Shown here: positions 24,326 through 35,420 of the stretch, piece after piece | How positions within the stretch are numbered: position 1 is the first letter of the stretch | Layout: the number at the start of each line of letters is the position of its first letter | Assembly (NCBI GenBank): GCA_039000515.1 | Contig: JBCFYV010000549.1 | Coordinates: 1-64,000, forward strand | Origin: Timema cristinae | Taxonomy: Eukaryota; Arthropoda; Insecta; Phasmatodea; Timematidae | Direction: 5' to 3' | Length of the DNA: 64,000 bases | The notes under the pieces: generated by a model | The model's database searches: none | Told to the model about the DNA's origin: nothing | The model's input: only the letters and a program-made list of their open reading frames with translations | Made by a program: the position numbers and the translations under genes

Positions 24326-24454
24326 ATTTTTTTTCTCATTATTGAAACCATCCTTTATAGGGTTTTTGATATATGTCCTCTTCACCATTTTTGATTAATA
24401 AAGCAGATGAATATTCAGTGCTCTCTCCTAGAAGTGTACTATGTACCTATATAA
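24326..24454. other. Short spacer between LINE copies B and C
   Basis: About 130 bp of AT-rich sequence, TTTTTTTCTCATTATTGAAA at its start, matching neither the 3' UTR nor the 5' UTR of the family. It may be degenerate 3' UTR end or target DNA. Confidence 0.45.
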
Positions 24455-25417
24455 TCAAACCCCCCTCGGACGGTTTAGAAGAGTCCCGCTTAACCCTGCT
24501 TCGGAAGAAGCGACTTAAAGAGGCTTCGGTCATTACGTGTCTCGGTGGACAAACCTATCCAAGAGCTGTTCCTTCACAGCATTTTCTTTCGTCCTGCTCT
24601 TGCCCCCATTTTGTGTCACCCGTCCCCATCGCTTTATCTACCCTTACAGTGGCTTCCTTTCCCCCACCCTTCACAATGCACATAGGCCTGTGGCCTGTCC
24701 GTAGTGACGACCTTTCAACTAAACCCGTGTCGTCTCTGTTACTATGATACCACTCCATGAGGCTCCTAAATGAAAGTGCGCCGTTGCAATACCTTTTGTA
24801 AACTTAGGGAGACAAGATAAACCGTACCCGACTTTGGAAAATAGATCGTTGCGGTCATGCAAGCCCGGACGTAAAAAGTGCACTTTCCTACACCCACTTC
24901 TGCGACGAAACCTCTCTCTCCTGATGCTCGAGTCGAAGGTTTCAGTCCTAGCTCGTATAGAGTCCTCGCTGCCGGACAGTAAAAGGCCCAGAGGTGTAGA
25001 ACCAACCTTGGGATCAACCCGGTCTACATCCGAGGAGTGGTGTAGTTGTCCCCCAATTCATGCAATGGCCAACAACATGGTCGCCGCTGGCAACGAATCA
25101 ATCACTTGCTGGCAACTGACAGCCCCCCTCGCAGGTCGTAATTGCAGATAAGAGGCGTAAAACGGTAAGGCGGCCAGCCCATTATTTGTAATAAAGCCAG
25201 GATGGTGAGCCCCACCCCCGTCCTGTAGTCGGTATAAAAAAATAAGAACCTCCAGGCTGTCAGCCGCAGTGTCCCTCGAAAGATGATTAGTACGCCGAGT
25301 CTGGTTTCAATTAGAAAACTGCGCGATGGCACAATAATGAGCCTGACCTATATAAAATGACCTTCACACAGCAAATAATGCAATAACCTACCAACCCGTT
25401 ACCCCGCAAGCAGGTAA
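24455..25417 (+). promoter_or_regulatory. LINE 5' UTR, copy C
   Basis: Opens with the family 5' signature in degraded form (CGGACGG, AGTCCCG, TTAACCCTGC), followed by a pyrimidine-rich stretch (about 24565-24675), the GGCCTGTGGCC block (about 24683-24700) and the conserved GCACTTTCCTACACCCAC block (about 24880). It is probably the region containing the internal promoter. Confidence 0.5.
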
Positions 25418-26560
25418 ATGATGGTGGAACCGCACATTCCTCCAATGTTTGCAAGGGAGTGTCAACTCTATTACCTCGACCTAGCTACCATTGAGACATC
25501 TGTGAGGAGCTTTCCCCCTCAACATTCACCGAAGTATATAATATACAGCAAAAAACGATTAGGAAAATACGGACAGTTAATCCGTAACTTTTGCCACTCC
25601 TGTCCTGACCAAAGGATCCCGAGCTGTGTGCTTCCACGGCGTAGGTCCGGGCCGTATTCCCCAACCCTCCGCTGTTGTCAGTTCCCAATTCGGGCATACA
25701 AGGCGCGTTTGCCGTGGGAATCCACCTTCGATTGGTGGACTGGAGCTCACTAACAACCATACCATCTACTAAATCTCTCAATTAATTGCAAGTTCCTCTT
25801 TCAATGCCTGGTCTCGTCTCTGTCCAATTGGAAAGTAAGGAAAAAAGGCCTGGAATCCAAACAGAAAAAAAATCCCTAGCCCAGCACGCAAAGAGTATAC
25901 TGCACGACAAGCTCCGGTAGTTCAAGAGTTCCTACAGCCAAAGTGTTACCAAATAAAAGGGGCCCTAACGTGCCACTAGGCAGTAATATTGCCATAAACG
26001 TCTACAACGACCTGGCCACTCGTCTCATTCGAACTCAACAAAACAAAACCACATCAACGAAGGTATCGCGAAATATAGACAGTGCAGACATACCCTCTCA
26101 ACCATCGCCTCCACCACCTTACCCCCAGAGAGGACCCCTCGGAACAAATACCAGCCCCCCTCGGAACATCCTCCGAGCCCCCCTCGGGAACTCCTCCAGC
26201 CCTCCTCGGACTGCCCCGAGCCCTCTCGGGGACTTTCCCCCGGACCCTCTTCGGGAAATAAAGTTTGAATGGCGATGACACTGTTGAGATCGCTAACTCT
26301 CGGCCTCTGGCTTCCAACCGGATGAGTGGCGGAAAACAGGTGAGCCGTTAAGGCGATCCCACTGTCCTTTAAACCACGAAGACCCCCAAAAAATAAATAT
26401 AAAAAACGTCAAGGCTTAACAAAGCCTTCCGGCAAATCCAACTACCCATCTCTCCAAAGTAAACCAACCTTCTCCTAAAGCGAGTCCCGAGTAGACTGGA
26501 AAGGCAAGAGACCAAAACCATTGCCCTCAACCAATTTTTAATTTGTGTAAGAGAATAGTG
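25418..26560 (+). pseudogene. LINE ORF1 (gag-like), copy C
   Basis: The frame begins near 25418 with a degraded N-terminus (VEPHIPPMFAREC), matching VEPQNVPKMFAREW of copy F. A 111-codon open segment follows. The middle at 26090-26265 is a Pro-rich run with imperfect repeats of SPPR and PLG (PPPYPQRGPLGTN, SPPRNILRAPLGN). Jockey ORF1 products usually bind nucleic acid. No zinc knuckle is readable here. Confidence 0.58.
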
Positions 26561-26609
26561 ACATGGATTGCGAGTATACTAAATTTTTAAATACTAATAA
26601 CTATATGTC

Positions 26610-29600
26610 CGCTACTACAATGGAAATGGAGTAGGGTTTCTATGCTCAGTAGAGAAATTAAACAACCAAATTTCTTCCCTGCATCCTTTCCATCTGTGGT
26701 TTGCAGTGTCACACTTCCGCCCAAATGACCTAACCCATGCTCGTTACGATGTCTATCGTACCGACAAGCCTTTCTTTGATCCGCTACGGATGTGGCTAAC
26801 CACAAGCAATATTATCAACAAAAAAATAACCTCGTTTCCGTTCTCCAAGGTATCGCTGTCCGTGTCCTCCCTTCCTTTGAGATGACATATCTGCATATAA
26901 CCTCCCGCCAGAGAAACCGATATTTCGAAGAGGACTTATAGCCCTCGTTATGCAACGTCCGCGCCCCCTAGATCATCTTGGGGACTTTAATGCGACATAC
27001 TGGTGGGGATCTAATTTTACCAGTCCCGGTGGATGGAGAGATTTTCCTTGGCCCTAGAAACCTGGGCTAATGAACACCGGACCCAACCACTTCTCCACTT
27101 TTAATGGTGTAGCCTCTGCCATCGACCTAACTTTATTAGCCCATATCGCGGCCCTTCTTGACCGTGGGATGTCCCATACACCTATGAGGATGCGATCACA
27201 CCCTATATCTACTGCCTTGCCCCTCCTCCAAGATTGCCCCCAGACAGCACAGGTCCCCATGTAGTAAACTTCCGACTGATAGATCCCAGCTCGCCGTTTA
27301 CACACGAATCCCCTTCTCCGACGGCGATGGTATAACTAGGATTTTACCTTCGACGGTCCCGCGGCGGCGAGGGCCTCCATCCCTAAATCTCGTCAATCCG
27401 CGCCAACCTCCCGTTCCCTGTGACAAAATGGCGGGTGGCTATTTCTGACCGTCGAACCCTATCATATTTGTCACCGACGTCCTAACTGAGAACCTGAGTC
27501 ATTCCGGATTCTAACGTTCGCGACTCAGCCCGTATACTTCGTGAAAGCAGAAGAGAGGAGTGGCAAAATGTAGTTCAACCCTTACTTATATCCACCCCAC
27601 AATTAAGGTGGAAGAATATCATACCTTACGTAAAGTCAACAATTCAATAACAACATTACCGCCCTCATGTGCTAAAACTGTTCACGTGTGCTCCTCCCCT
27701 GAGAGTCGTAATGTATTTGGGCTCGACTGGTTCGCCGCTATTTCTAACACTCAAAGGACTACACTAACGATTTCGCAGGTTATTCACGGACATCGAGCCC
27801 ATGCATTTTTTTGGTCAAGTCCGGGAGGAGATTATAAACTCCCCCTTACCAAAAGATGTACTACCGATCCCTGGCCCAGCCGCAGCACAGCCTCTGTCAA
27901 CGACTCTTCATATGAAATTTCGCACTGCCCCGCCACACACTGCGGTAGTGAACCTCTTAAGATGGTGGAATCTCAGCAGTGCCCCTCACGATGAGGAGCT
28001 AAGCAAACCGTTATACCTAATTTAAAAGGTGGCAAAGATAAATTGAGAGCCACCAACTATAGACCGATACTTTAACTATTTGGTGGAAATATGAAAAAAT
28101 AAAGTAATAACGACTTAGATTATTAGAATCCCGCGCATAATCCGGCTATTATGCTAAGGAGTGTTGTTTCGCCTAAACCGGATCCACGGAGGGAATCAAC
28201 CGTGTCCTCTATGAGACGGCTTATGCGTGACCTTTTCTCAGAACACATCTCTCGGTCTGCTTGCTTCATCTGGAAAGCCAACGAGACCCCTGGCGTACGT
28301 GCATTGTTGAAAACACTTTTTAATAGTGGTTTCGAGAAACCATTCCCTCTGGTAGATCTAAGGTTATGCGAGAACACTTTCGGAATTAAATAACACCTTA
28401 GCCGATTGATTTATTATGCAAAGAAATGTGCCTCAGTTTATTCTACGTGTACGTTTCGCAATTCGCAGATAAATAGCATTTTTACAATTCCCGCACCTGT
28501 ACGGTCGTGCCTCTTTTGAGGACTTCGCAATTATTGCAGTTGCGTCCAACCGCCACAGGGCTGAACGGCAGATACAGACTCTCGCAACAATCTTGGAATC
28601 GTGGCAGCGCGTAAGCGGTCTCGGCTCCAACCATGACGAAACGGTGTCCACGTTCATAGAGAAACACCAATACAGCCACCCCCTTATTTTAATGAATCAC
28701 TTTGTTTACAATCTCAAAAGCGTAAAGGGTTCTGGGACTTTTTATTGATTTTAGAATGAACTTACCCCCACTTCAAAACCCTGAAAGCGATGTATCAAAG
28801 CCAGAATTTGGCGCAAAGTTTACGGCCTCCTGGTCTGATAGAAACCTTGAAGCGCCTCGTATAGCCTTGGTCAATCTAAACAGAGTACCATTGTGTTTGC
28901 ACAGTCGAGACCTCGGCGTTAAAGACTAGATATGGTCCTCCATCTGGCATGCGACGGCTACTGGCCCTTTCGACCATCCCAATCGGCAGCATCTGGCCAT
29001 CCGGAGCCCCCTCTTATTCTTACCGGCGGTCCTAATCTTCTGCCTCTTACTGTTACGAAACTTCATTCAGCGCAGCATATATGCCTAACGTCCTGTTTTT
29101 TCATCCCCCAAACCGTGTCTTTATTATGTGAAACTATATGGCGTATACAAGGCCGTTGGATCAGGATGTTTATTCGGTTTTCGACACGCGTGAAGGATAT
29201 TGCTTAGCCAAACTACCCCCACATTCCCAGGTCTGTCGACGTTCATGCGTCCCTAAGATACGCCCTACCTCATGCATTTTGACCTTGCAAAGTTCCCTAA
29301 ACGACACCCCACATTTTATTATACGAAGCCCTTAATAGCTCCTCGCAACCCCTCCGGGGTTTTTAAAACGCATTTACACGATGTGCTCGAAATGCGGCCT
29401 CCGTGGGGGTGAGCTTTTGTTGTGGAGAATGATCCATTCTTAATTGCTTTTATACCGTGAGTAAACCATTGTTAGTTTAACTGCTGAACAATATGCCATT
29501 TTAATCTTATTTTGATATCGTAAGTGCACCGGTCCTTCCTCAATCTGCACGATTCCATGAGTCCTGTTGCATTGTCCACTCTCTACACCGTGGAATCCTC

Positions 29601-29990
29601 CCGTGCAGGATAAATGATTCACGAATACAGAATTTAAAAATTTGATTCATTACACCCGCTCGCCTTTGCGGGAATTCCTGTCATCCGTCATTCAGAAATG
29701 AACTGCGACCAGGCGCCCCAAGAGCAGCACCCTGCCTCCTGAGGCGATCTGTGTCATGTTTTTAGGACCTAAAGTATGTTCCGTGTCTTACGCACCTGGC
29801 ACGACAGTGGTCGCGAACCCCTCTCAGAAACAAGCTGCGGTCCATCAGGACGGTAGTGTCGCGATGCCCTCTTCCTATGCGAAAGTCTCAAGAGATGGTC
29901 CATCGTGACGAACTCCGCGCGGGCAGACTTCAATGACCCATAGTTTTTTACCTGAGAGGGATCCACCTCCATGTGTATGTTGCATGCTTC
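26610..29990 (+). pseudogene. LINE ORF2 (APE endonuclease, RT, RNase H), copy C
   Basis: The endonuclease is the best readable in the window: HFRPNDL and RYDVYRTD (about 26715-26765), ILGDFNATYWWGSN (about 26971-27013), TGPNHFSTFNGVASAIDLTLL (27073-27136), and a degraded SDH block after 27170. These are the metal-binding and catalytic motifs of APE-type LINE endonucleases. The RT (about 27750-29350) is badly shifted: QCGFRR, the FDLEKAY region (about 28256-28300) and FVDD (about 28508-28540) are recognisable only by comparison with copy A. The RNase H and C-terminal end occupy 29360-29990. Confidence 0.72.
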
Positions 29991-30500
29991 CTCTGAGTTA
30001 TCACATTTTGGTGGAGTGTCTAAATATCCCCTATCCCCCTGGCTCTTATTTTTAAAGTGACCTAACGATTTTTTATTACGCGATATGCAGATGGCGTTAG
30101 TTGTTTACTCCTTTATTACCCACTGATCTTTTCAAATGCCATTTGAGTCCACTTTATAAATGCTTCTTGTGATATTATCGCATATCAGATCTTTTTACGG
30201 TTTTAATTACAATTTAACATGTTTTGATGTCTTGTTTAACGTATTACACATGTTTAACATGTTTGTCTTTTTAACGTTATAGTTAATATTTTTTTTCTTT
30301 TATTGAGTATACACTTGTGTATTTATTTTAGCAGTGATCACTAATTTATACCAAGAGTCCATTTGTAGCCCTCCTATCGGATGTCTCAGGATGTGAATGT
30401 TATTAACTCTTTTCCCAATGGATTTAATTATGTTTTTATATATGTCAAGGCCCTAATACCTAAGATGTGTCGATGGCCTTAAACAATAATAATAATTAAT

Positions 30501-30560
30501 ATATAATGCAAAGCCACAAGACCTCTTGTTCGATGGCCTCTAAACCACCAATAAAAATAA
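30501..30560 (+). mobile_element. Extra LINE 3' end fragment behind the tail of copy C
   Basis: After the AAT tail of copy C a second copy of only the last about 50 bp appears: GATGGCCTCTAAACCACCAATAAAAATAAA, matching GATGGGCCTCCAAACCACAATAAT of copy E. It is in the same direction. This looks like a strongly 5'-truncated insertion in or next to the tail, or a local duplication. Confidence 0.6.
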
Positions 30561-31097
30561 AATTAAAATTTAGTAAATCACATTCAACACTGTCCTTCTG
30601 AACCTTTATGTACTTTTCGTCAGTCTAGCAGCTTTTTCATAAGAAATTGCAAATTATAAATTCTAACCAATAATGAGCATTTCATTATATTAAAGTGAAT
30701 CTTGCATGGAAATTTTATCTCTACTTACTCTACGTAGAGCTGACCAGTCCCTTCCTATCTCCACCATGGTTTAAATGACAATATTTAGATACCATTATAC
30801 TCCAAACCACTCAATTTATTATAACCAAATCTTTGATGCAAGATGTTTAGCTCCGTTTAATTAAAGCAAACCTACACTTAACTTTTATTTTGAACGTAGT
30901 GATATTATTATAAAAAATATATATTTTTTTTTTTGTTTTTTATTATTGTCGATCAAATACTAACCTTTTTAATCATTTTGTTTTCTTCAAAAGAAAAATA
31001 ATAATTCACATGTATATGAGAACATTTCTAATAAAGTCTGGAAAATTTCATTTAAATACTTATTACCCTTTTTTAAACAAGTACCTTAAGTTGAAAA
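30561..31097. other. AT-rich spacer between LINE copies C and D
   Basis: Roughly 75% A+T with no gene or known repeat. A palindrome CTCTACGTAGAG lies near 30728-30739. The sequence is not shared with the spacers after copies E or F. Confidence 0.5.
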
Positions 31098-31345
31098 ATC
31101 CGCTGGCGGGATGAGTTTAAATAGGCCCCCGCATAACCCTTGCTTGTTCATAGAGGACCTAAAGAGCCCTCTGTCAGACATAACCTATGCTAATCTTTCC
31201 ACTCACCTCCTTTCCTTACTTCCATCGCTTTTTCCTTCGAATTTCTCCTCCCTTACCTCTGTCTTACCTTCTCCTACCCACCGCTCAGAGACTTTTGAAC
31301 TCTCTCCGTTTGGAGACCTTGGTAGCTTTGACGTCTCCGGGCGGT
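31098..31345 (+). mobile_element. Jockey-like LINE copy D, 5' UTR fragment
   Basis: Begins GGCGGGATGAGTTTAAATAG, then CCCGCATAACCC, i.e. the family 5' signature, followed by the CT-rich tract (31195-31290) and the block resembling GAGGCCTTTGGCCTTTCCGT...GACCTTGGTA (about 31285-31325). Family similarity stops near 31345, where unrelated GC-richer sequence of the reverse-oriented Gypsy element starts. Copy D resumes only at the end of the endonuclease at about 35421. Confidence 0.65.
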
Positions 31346-31934
31346 TAGCTTCGCGGCACGTATTATTTACCTTTCTCTGGAGATAGTGGAACTATTCCGG
31401 CACTGGACGGAGTCAAGTCGTCTTCTAGCTCCTTCACACCGTTGGACCGTGCCCGTGGTTACCAATGTGACGGGATACGCCCACTCGGGCTCGATGCTGC
31501 GAAGGTTGGAGGTAGGGGAGAAGAGTAAAGTTCGGGCTTTGTGAAGGTCCCAGTGTAACCGGTGTGACGATGGGAAATTGGTTGGGGAGCAATACCGTGG
31601 CGATTCGCGGAGTATGGGGTAGATATGGAGTACGATGGTAGCGCTGAGAGTGTGGGGGGTAGCATCAGAATAATCCCGGATATGTGGCGTGTGCCCGTCT
31701 TGATAAATTTTGGCCGTGAGTGAGTATCCCGTCGCGTGCTGCCCCAGAGCGGGCAGTGTTGTATGTTGGACCGTTCCACCGTTTGTTCCCTCGTCTGCTT
31801 GCTTTCATCTCCCCCGCGCGTTGCGTAGTACCCATGTCGCTCCCGATACTGGCGGAGGCATTTGTGAAAAGGAAAGGGGAGGTCAGAATAAAGGAAGGCA
31901 GGGGGGGTTAATGGGGAAGAGAGAAGAACATGTT

Positions 31935-32110
31935 GTTAAGGGAGATCTCGGCACTCAAAACGGCGCGGTGATAGGAAGAGGGGGGAAACCTCACAACTAA
32001 GCGCAAGGTGAGTAGGAAAGGGGGGAAACCTGGCACTCAACGGTGAGTTGCAGGAAAAGGGAGAAGACCTCTGACCACTCAAAACGAGGCGCGTGAGGTA
32101 GGAGAGAAGG
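31935..32110. repeat. Minisatellite of about 40 bp, four imperfect units
   Basis: Units begin near 31940, 31980, 32021 and 32060. Each contains GGGGAAACC or GGGAGAAGACC, then CACTCAAAACG, then a G-rich end GGTGAGTAGGAAAAG. Unit length is 38-47 bp. It lies in the non-coding 3' part of the reverse-oriented Gypsy element, a usual place for LTR or UTR repeats. Confidence 0.6.
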
Positions 32111-33340
32111 GGAGAGGGTGACGGGAAACTCGAAATTGGAACGCTCATACTCCGTTGGTATACTTGGATATCGTTTACTATTCTTAGTGTGAGCAGGCCA
32201 CTACAAATGCGCATCAATGGTTTTTGCAGAGCCGGCCGGCCCTGCTACCGTACCAGATGAGCTGAGTTGGGAGCCAGCCGCTTTATCCCCCTCTCCCGAC
32301 CGTACGTCAACTGTGGTGGAGGGTGAGTTGCGCAGCGTGCGCATCCCCTTCACCCTAATCAGTGTGGAAACGGGCAGGGTACGTGTGCAAAGCGTCCCTA
32401 ACTCCTATGGTCTATGTTGGGGTATAACATCCCCCCTTACTTCCGAAGCTCCTTGGGCACTCGTGCCCCCAATCTCATCTCATAAGTCAAGATACATTTA
32501 ATGTCCTTAGAGTTATAAGTTACAATAAGATATCATGTCAAGTTTAAACAATTCCAAAAAGTTACACAAAAATGATTAAAAATGACTCTATAACTTAAGA
32601 TCTAACAGTTCACTGATATAAGGTCCAATATCAATGGTACCCTTCACATCAGATGTTCGTTATGGAGAGTTTGCCTGATTACCCAAATTTCAGTTTGGCT
32701 AATGCGCACACTATGTCACTCACGGCTGCGCACTATTTTGCTTACGTTATGACCCCAACGCACTATTGTTATTCCCGCCAATATTATTCCTTGATGGGAA
32801 GTAGTACTTTGAGGCCCTAGTCCTACTTTGCCCGGGTTCTTCCGGGTCGTCAGCCTTTCACAAACCATCGCGATCTCTTGAGCTGGAGTGACCTGGCCGC
32901 AAACTTGGTCCGCGGAGAAATGCTGGAGTCACGTACGGAGTAATTCGGTGCTCTTCCGGATCGGTTGTTTCCACCGCCGGTATCCTGGAGAGCGGGGCAT
33001 AGTTGTCCCCTATGCACCTTCGCAAATCCGTTAGGTATGACTCCATATACGCCCCCTCTTCTTTTCTGATTTTGGTGTGGACCTTCCCATTTGAGCGAAC
33101 CATGCTACACCCTTCTGTGGCTTGGATTTGGTGTTCGGGACTAATACATGGTCATCCGCCAAGAGATTGGCCAATCTTCTGGGTTTGGCTATCTTTGGTG
33201 TGATAGGTTCTTGCCTGGGCGATGCTCTTGTGTCGGGCTCTCCGCCGTCCGTCTTCTATTCTTTTGCTGACTCTGGGACCAATTTCAAATCGCCCATTCT
33301 CCTGGTTCGGTATAAGTCTCCCAAAGAGTACTTCTGGTAG

Positions 33341-34000
33341 TCATCCCTGTGGCTTCATTTTTCCGCATCGAAGGTTAAAGTCCATTGGAGTTGATCCTGT
33401 CCCGTGAGTTTCGTAGCGGTAGCTGATCCCTTTCTTGATCTCCTGTTTCTTCGTTTCGTGGGATTGGCTTGGGGTGGTATTCGATGTCCAGGGTCGACTC
33501 CTCATGTGATGCAGCTGTCCAGGCCAGCTGAGGAATTGGGGCCAATAGTCCGACAAGATGTGTCGTGGGTACCTCCAACGTGAATACGTGCTGCTCAGGT
33601 CCGGAATATCTGTGGACCATCTGACAGGTAGGGTTGAGCTTCCTACCCATGGGAGAAACAGTCTGTTACTACTAGTAATGGATTCCATGTCTTCCTACAG
33701 CAGAGGATAGTCCGATTATGTCAAGTACCACCCCTCCCACTCGAGGGTTGTCGGGCCGTAAGTTCGGTACCTGTGGCTCCCTCCTCATTGACAAGCGCAT
33801 AGCATACAACTGCGGACACCGTCGTACTTCCGTACGGAGGCCTTTCCAATGTGTAGCCTCGTTGATGGCGCTGGAGTTTTCTTCTCCCTCGCCTGTGTTC
33901 CGCAATGTGGTCGTAATGGTACCCCCCCCATAGGATCCATTGGCGTGTCTTGACACACTACAAGTTCAACGGTCCCCTTGTTTCTTCGCTTGTCCAAGAG
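33341..34000 (-). pseudogene. Gypsy integrase (zinc-binding and catalytic core)
   Basis: Integrase inserts the element's DNA copy into the chromosome. On the minus strand I read HWKGLRTEVRR followed in another frame by VRSCMLCACQ (33785-33900), the end of the HHCC domain. Next come VVLDIIGLSSAVGRHG (about 33745-33690, for the DxxGP catalytic Asp) and LVVTDCFSH (about 33680-33650), then YPRHILSDYWPQF (about 33571-33533, second catalytic Asp in LSD), and finally a YHPQANPT-like block with RRNQEIKKG (about 33485-33440), where the third catalytic residue would be. The glutamate there is not clearly readable. At least four frameshifts occur. Confidence 0.72.
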
Positions 34001-34899
34001 AGGCGGTCAGCTTCCACTGTAATGCTTAGAATTGAGATCGCTTCTTGGTAGGAACTGGGTCCTAGGTGATAACGCTTCCTGCGTTTGGCGCCAGTTTTTG
34101 GATTTCTAGTCTGTCGCTGGTCCCTTGACATTCGTGCAATGGTTCTTCCATGTAGAAGGGTTTTGATCGTCTGATCCCCCTTTCGGGTCAAGGCCCAGGG
34201 GTGGGAGTATAACGCCCAGATCCGTTGGACCTTCTCCCAGTGGTCCTCGTGGGGTTTGTCGACAAGGCTTCCCAGGGAATGTGTTTATTGTTCCCCTGCA
34301 GTTACCGGAAAATGGAACTACTTTTCAGAAGTATGCCCAATCGTGGTGAATTGTTCTCGTGTCGCTTTCATGGTTGAGCCAATCAGCGCGCGGTTGACTG
34401 TCCGAAGATGAAGGATTACTCAAAGAATGACCGTAACTTTTATGCCCATCAACATGGCGAGGCATGCTTGTTATCGTTTACTTGATAACGCTGCTCGTTG
34501 TGTCATTTGTACTTAAGGCGTGACTGATGATTTGGTTTTATTTACCGTCTTTGGAGAAGACCGCACCCAGCCCAACCCTGCGGCAACTGTCTTCAAAATG
34601 AATTTACTTGGATCCTTGCGCTTTAGTGGTTGTTTGAGTGAAAACTTTGAGACTCGAATGCTCGAGGCTTGGGTCCATCTCCCGCGTACTTTGTTGCCGA
34701 CTAGTGTCATGAGGAGTAAAATTCGCTATCCAAGGACATACACAAACCCATTTACATAGCCAAAGGAACTGCCTAACTGTTTCTTTTTCGGGAACCGGAC
34801 CTCGTGATTGCCTTATGTTTGGTATAGGGCATCCCATGGGTAATGAAGTGACCGAGTAGTCTATTCTTCTTCAAAACTGCAGTTATCTCCAGGAGGTTG

Positions 34900-35400
34900 C
34901 AGTTAAATTTGTAAGGGAACCGATTCTAAACCTACTCCGTGGTAGAATTTCAACCAGTGTCGAAATAAATGATCACATCGTCGGAGTAAGTCGAACAGAA
35001 CTGTCCGTTATCCCAATCAAGTAACCTCTTGACTCTGAAGCTTGGAAATTTGCTGGGTGCCACCCTTGAATCCGAAAGGCAGAACCGTAACTGAAAATTT
35101 CTCGATGTTAGTAGTTTTCAGAGCTTAATCGTTTGCTAGTGTACTTGCCAATACCACTTCAGTCGAGCTGGTGAAGATCTTGGCTTCCACCCCCTTCCTT
35201 AGTGTCGTGTAGTTGACTGATGGTGGATGATCCCGGTGCGATATTGACTGACGTAGTCTACCAAGATGGAGGTGTGTCTTTTTTTCACTCGAATAAAAAA
35301 GATTACGATGGGGGAAATGTATTCGTCGTCCCCAGGTTCACTAATCCATGATGCTTTGAGATTCCCAAGGTATTAAACGCCGACCTGAAATAAATTCCGC
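34900..35400 (-). pseudogene. Gypsy reverse transcriptase fragment
   Basis: The minus strand carries SPIVIFFIRVKKRHTSILVDY (about 35330-35265), corresponding to the SPxVxVKKKDGSxRxCVDYR block, and after a gap FCSTYSDDVIIYF (about 34999-34961) with YSDD at 34988-34977, the motif C of Ty3/Gypsy RT (usual YLDD). Motif A and the substrate block between them are degraded. The order agrees with the integrase further downstream on the same strand. Confidence 0.65.
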
Positions 35401-35420
35401 GAGCGTCGCCGGTTTTTCCG

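Larger units (their letters stand above)
24455..30500 (+). mobile_element. Jockey-like LINE copy C, full length with AAT tail
   Basis: The 5' UTR runs 24455-25415 (CGGACGGTTTAGAAGAGTCC start), ORF1 about 25418-26560, ORF2 about 26610-29990 and 3' UTR about 30000-30483. The 3' UTR ends in an AAGGCC/GGCCTT stem (30447-30452 with 30475-30480) directly followed by AAACAATAATAATAATT. About 6 kb is a plausible full length for this family. Indels are frequent. Confidence 0.85.
31346..35420 (-). mobile_element. Ty3/Gypsy LTR retrotransposon fragment inside LINE copy D
   Basis: On the minus strand the order is RT (about 35.33 to 34.95 kb), RNase H region (34.9-34.1), integrase zinc-binding and core domains (34.0-33.3), then about 2 kb without recognised protein (33.0-31.35), which would hold the 3' LTR. 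RT-before-integrase is the Ty3/Gypsy arrangement. Gag, protease and the 5' LTR are not seen, so it is truncated at its 5' side or the flanking LINE has recombined with it. LTR borders could not be set. Confidence 0.72.
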
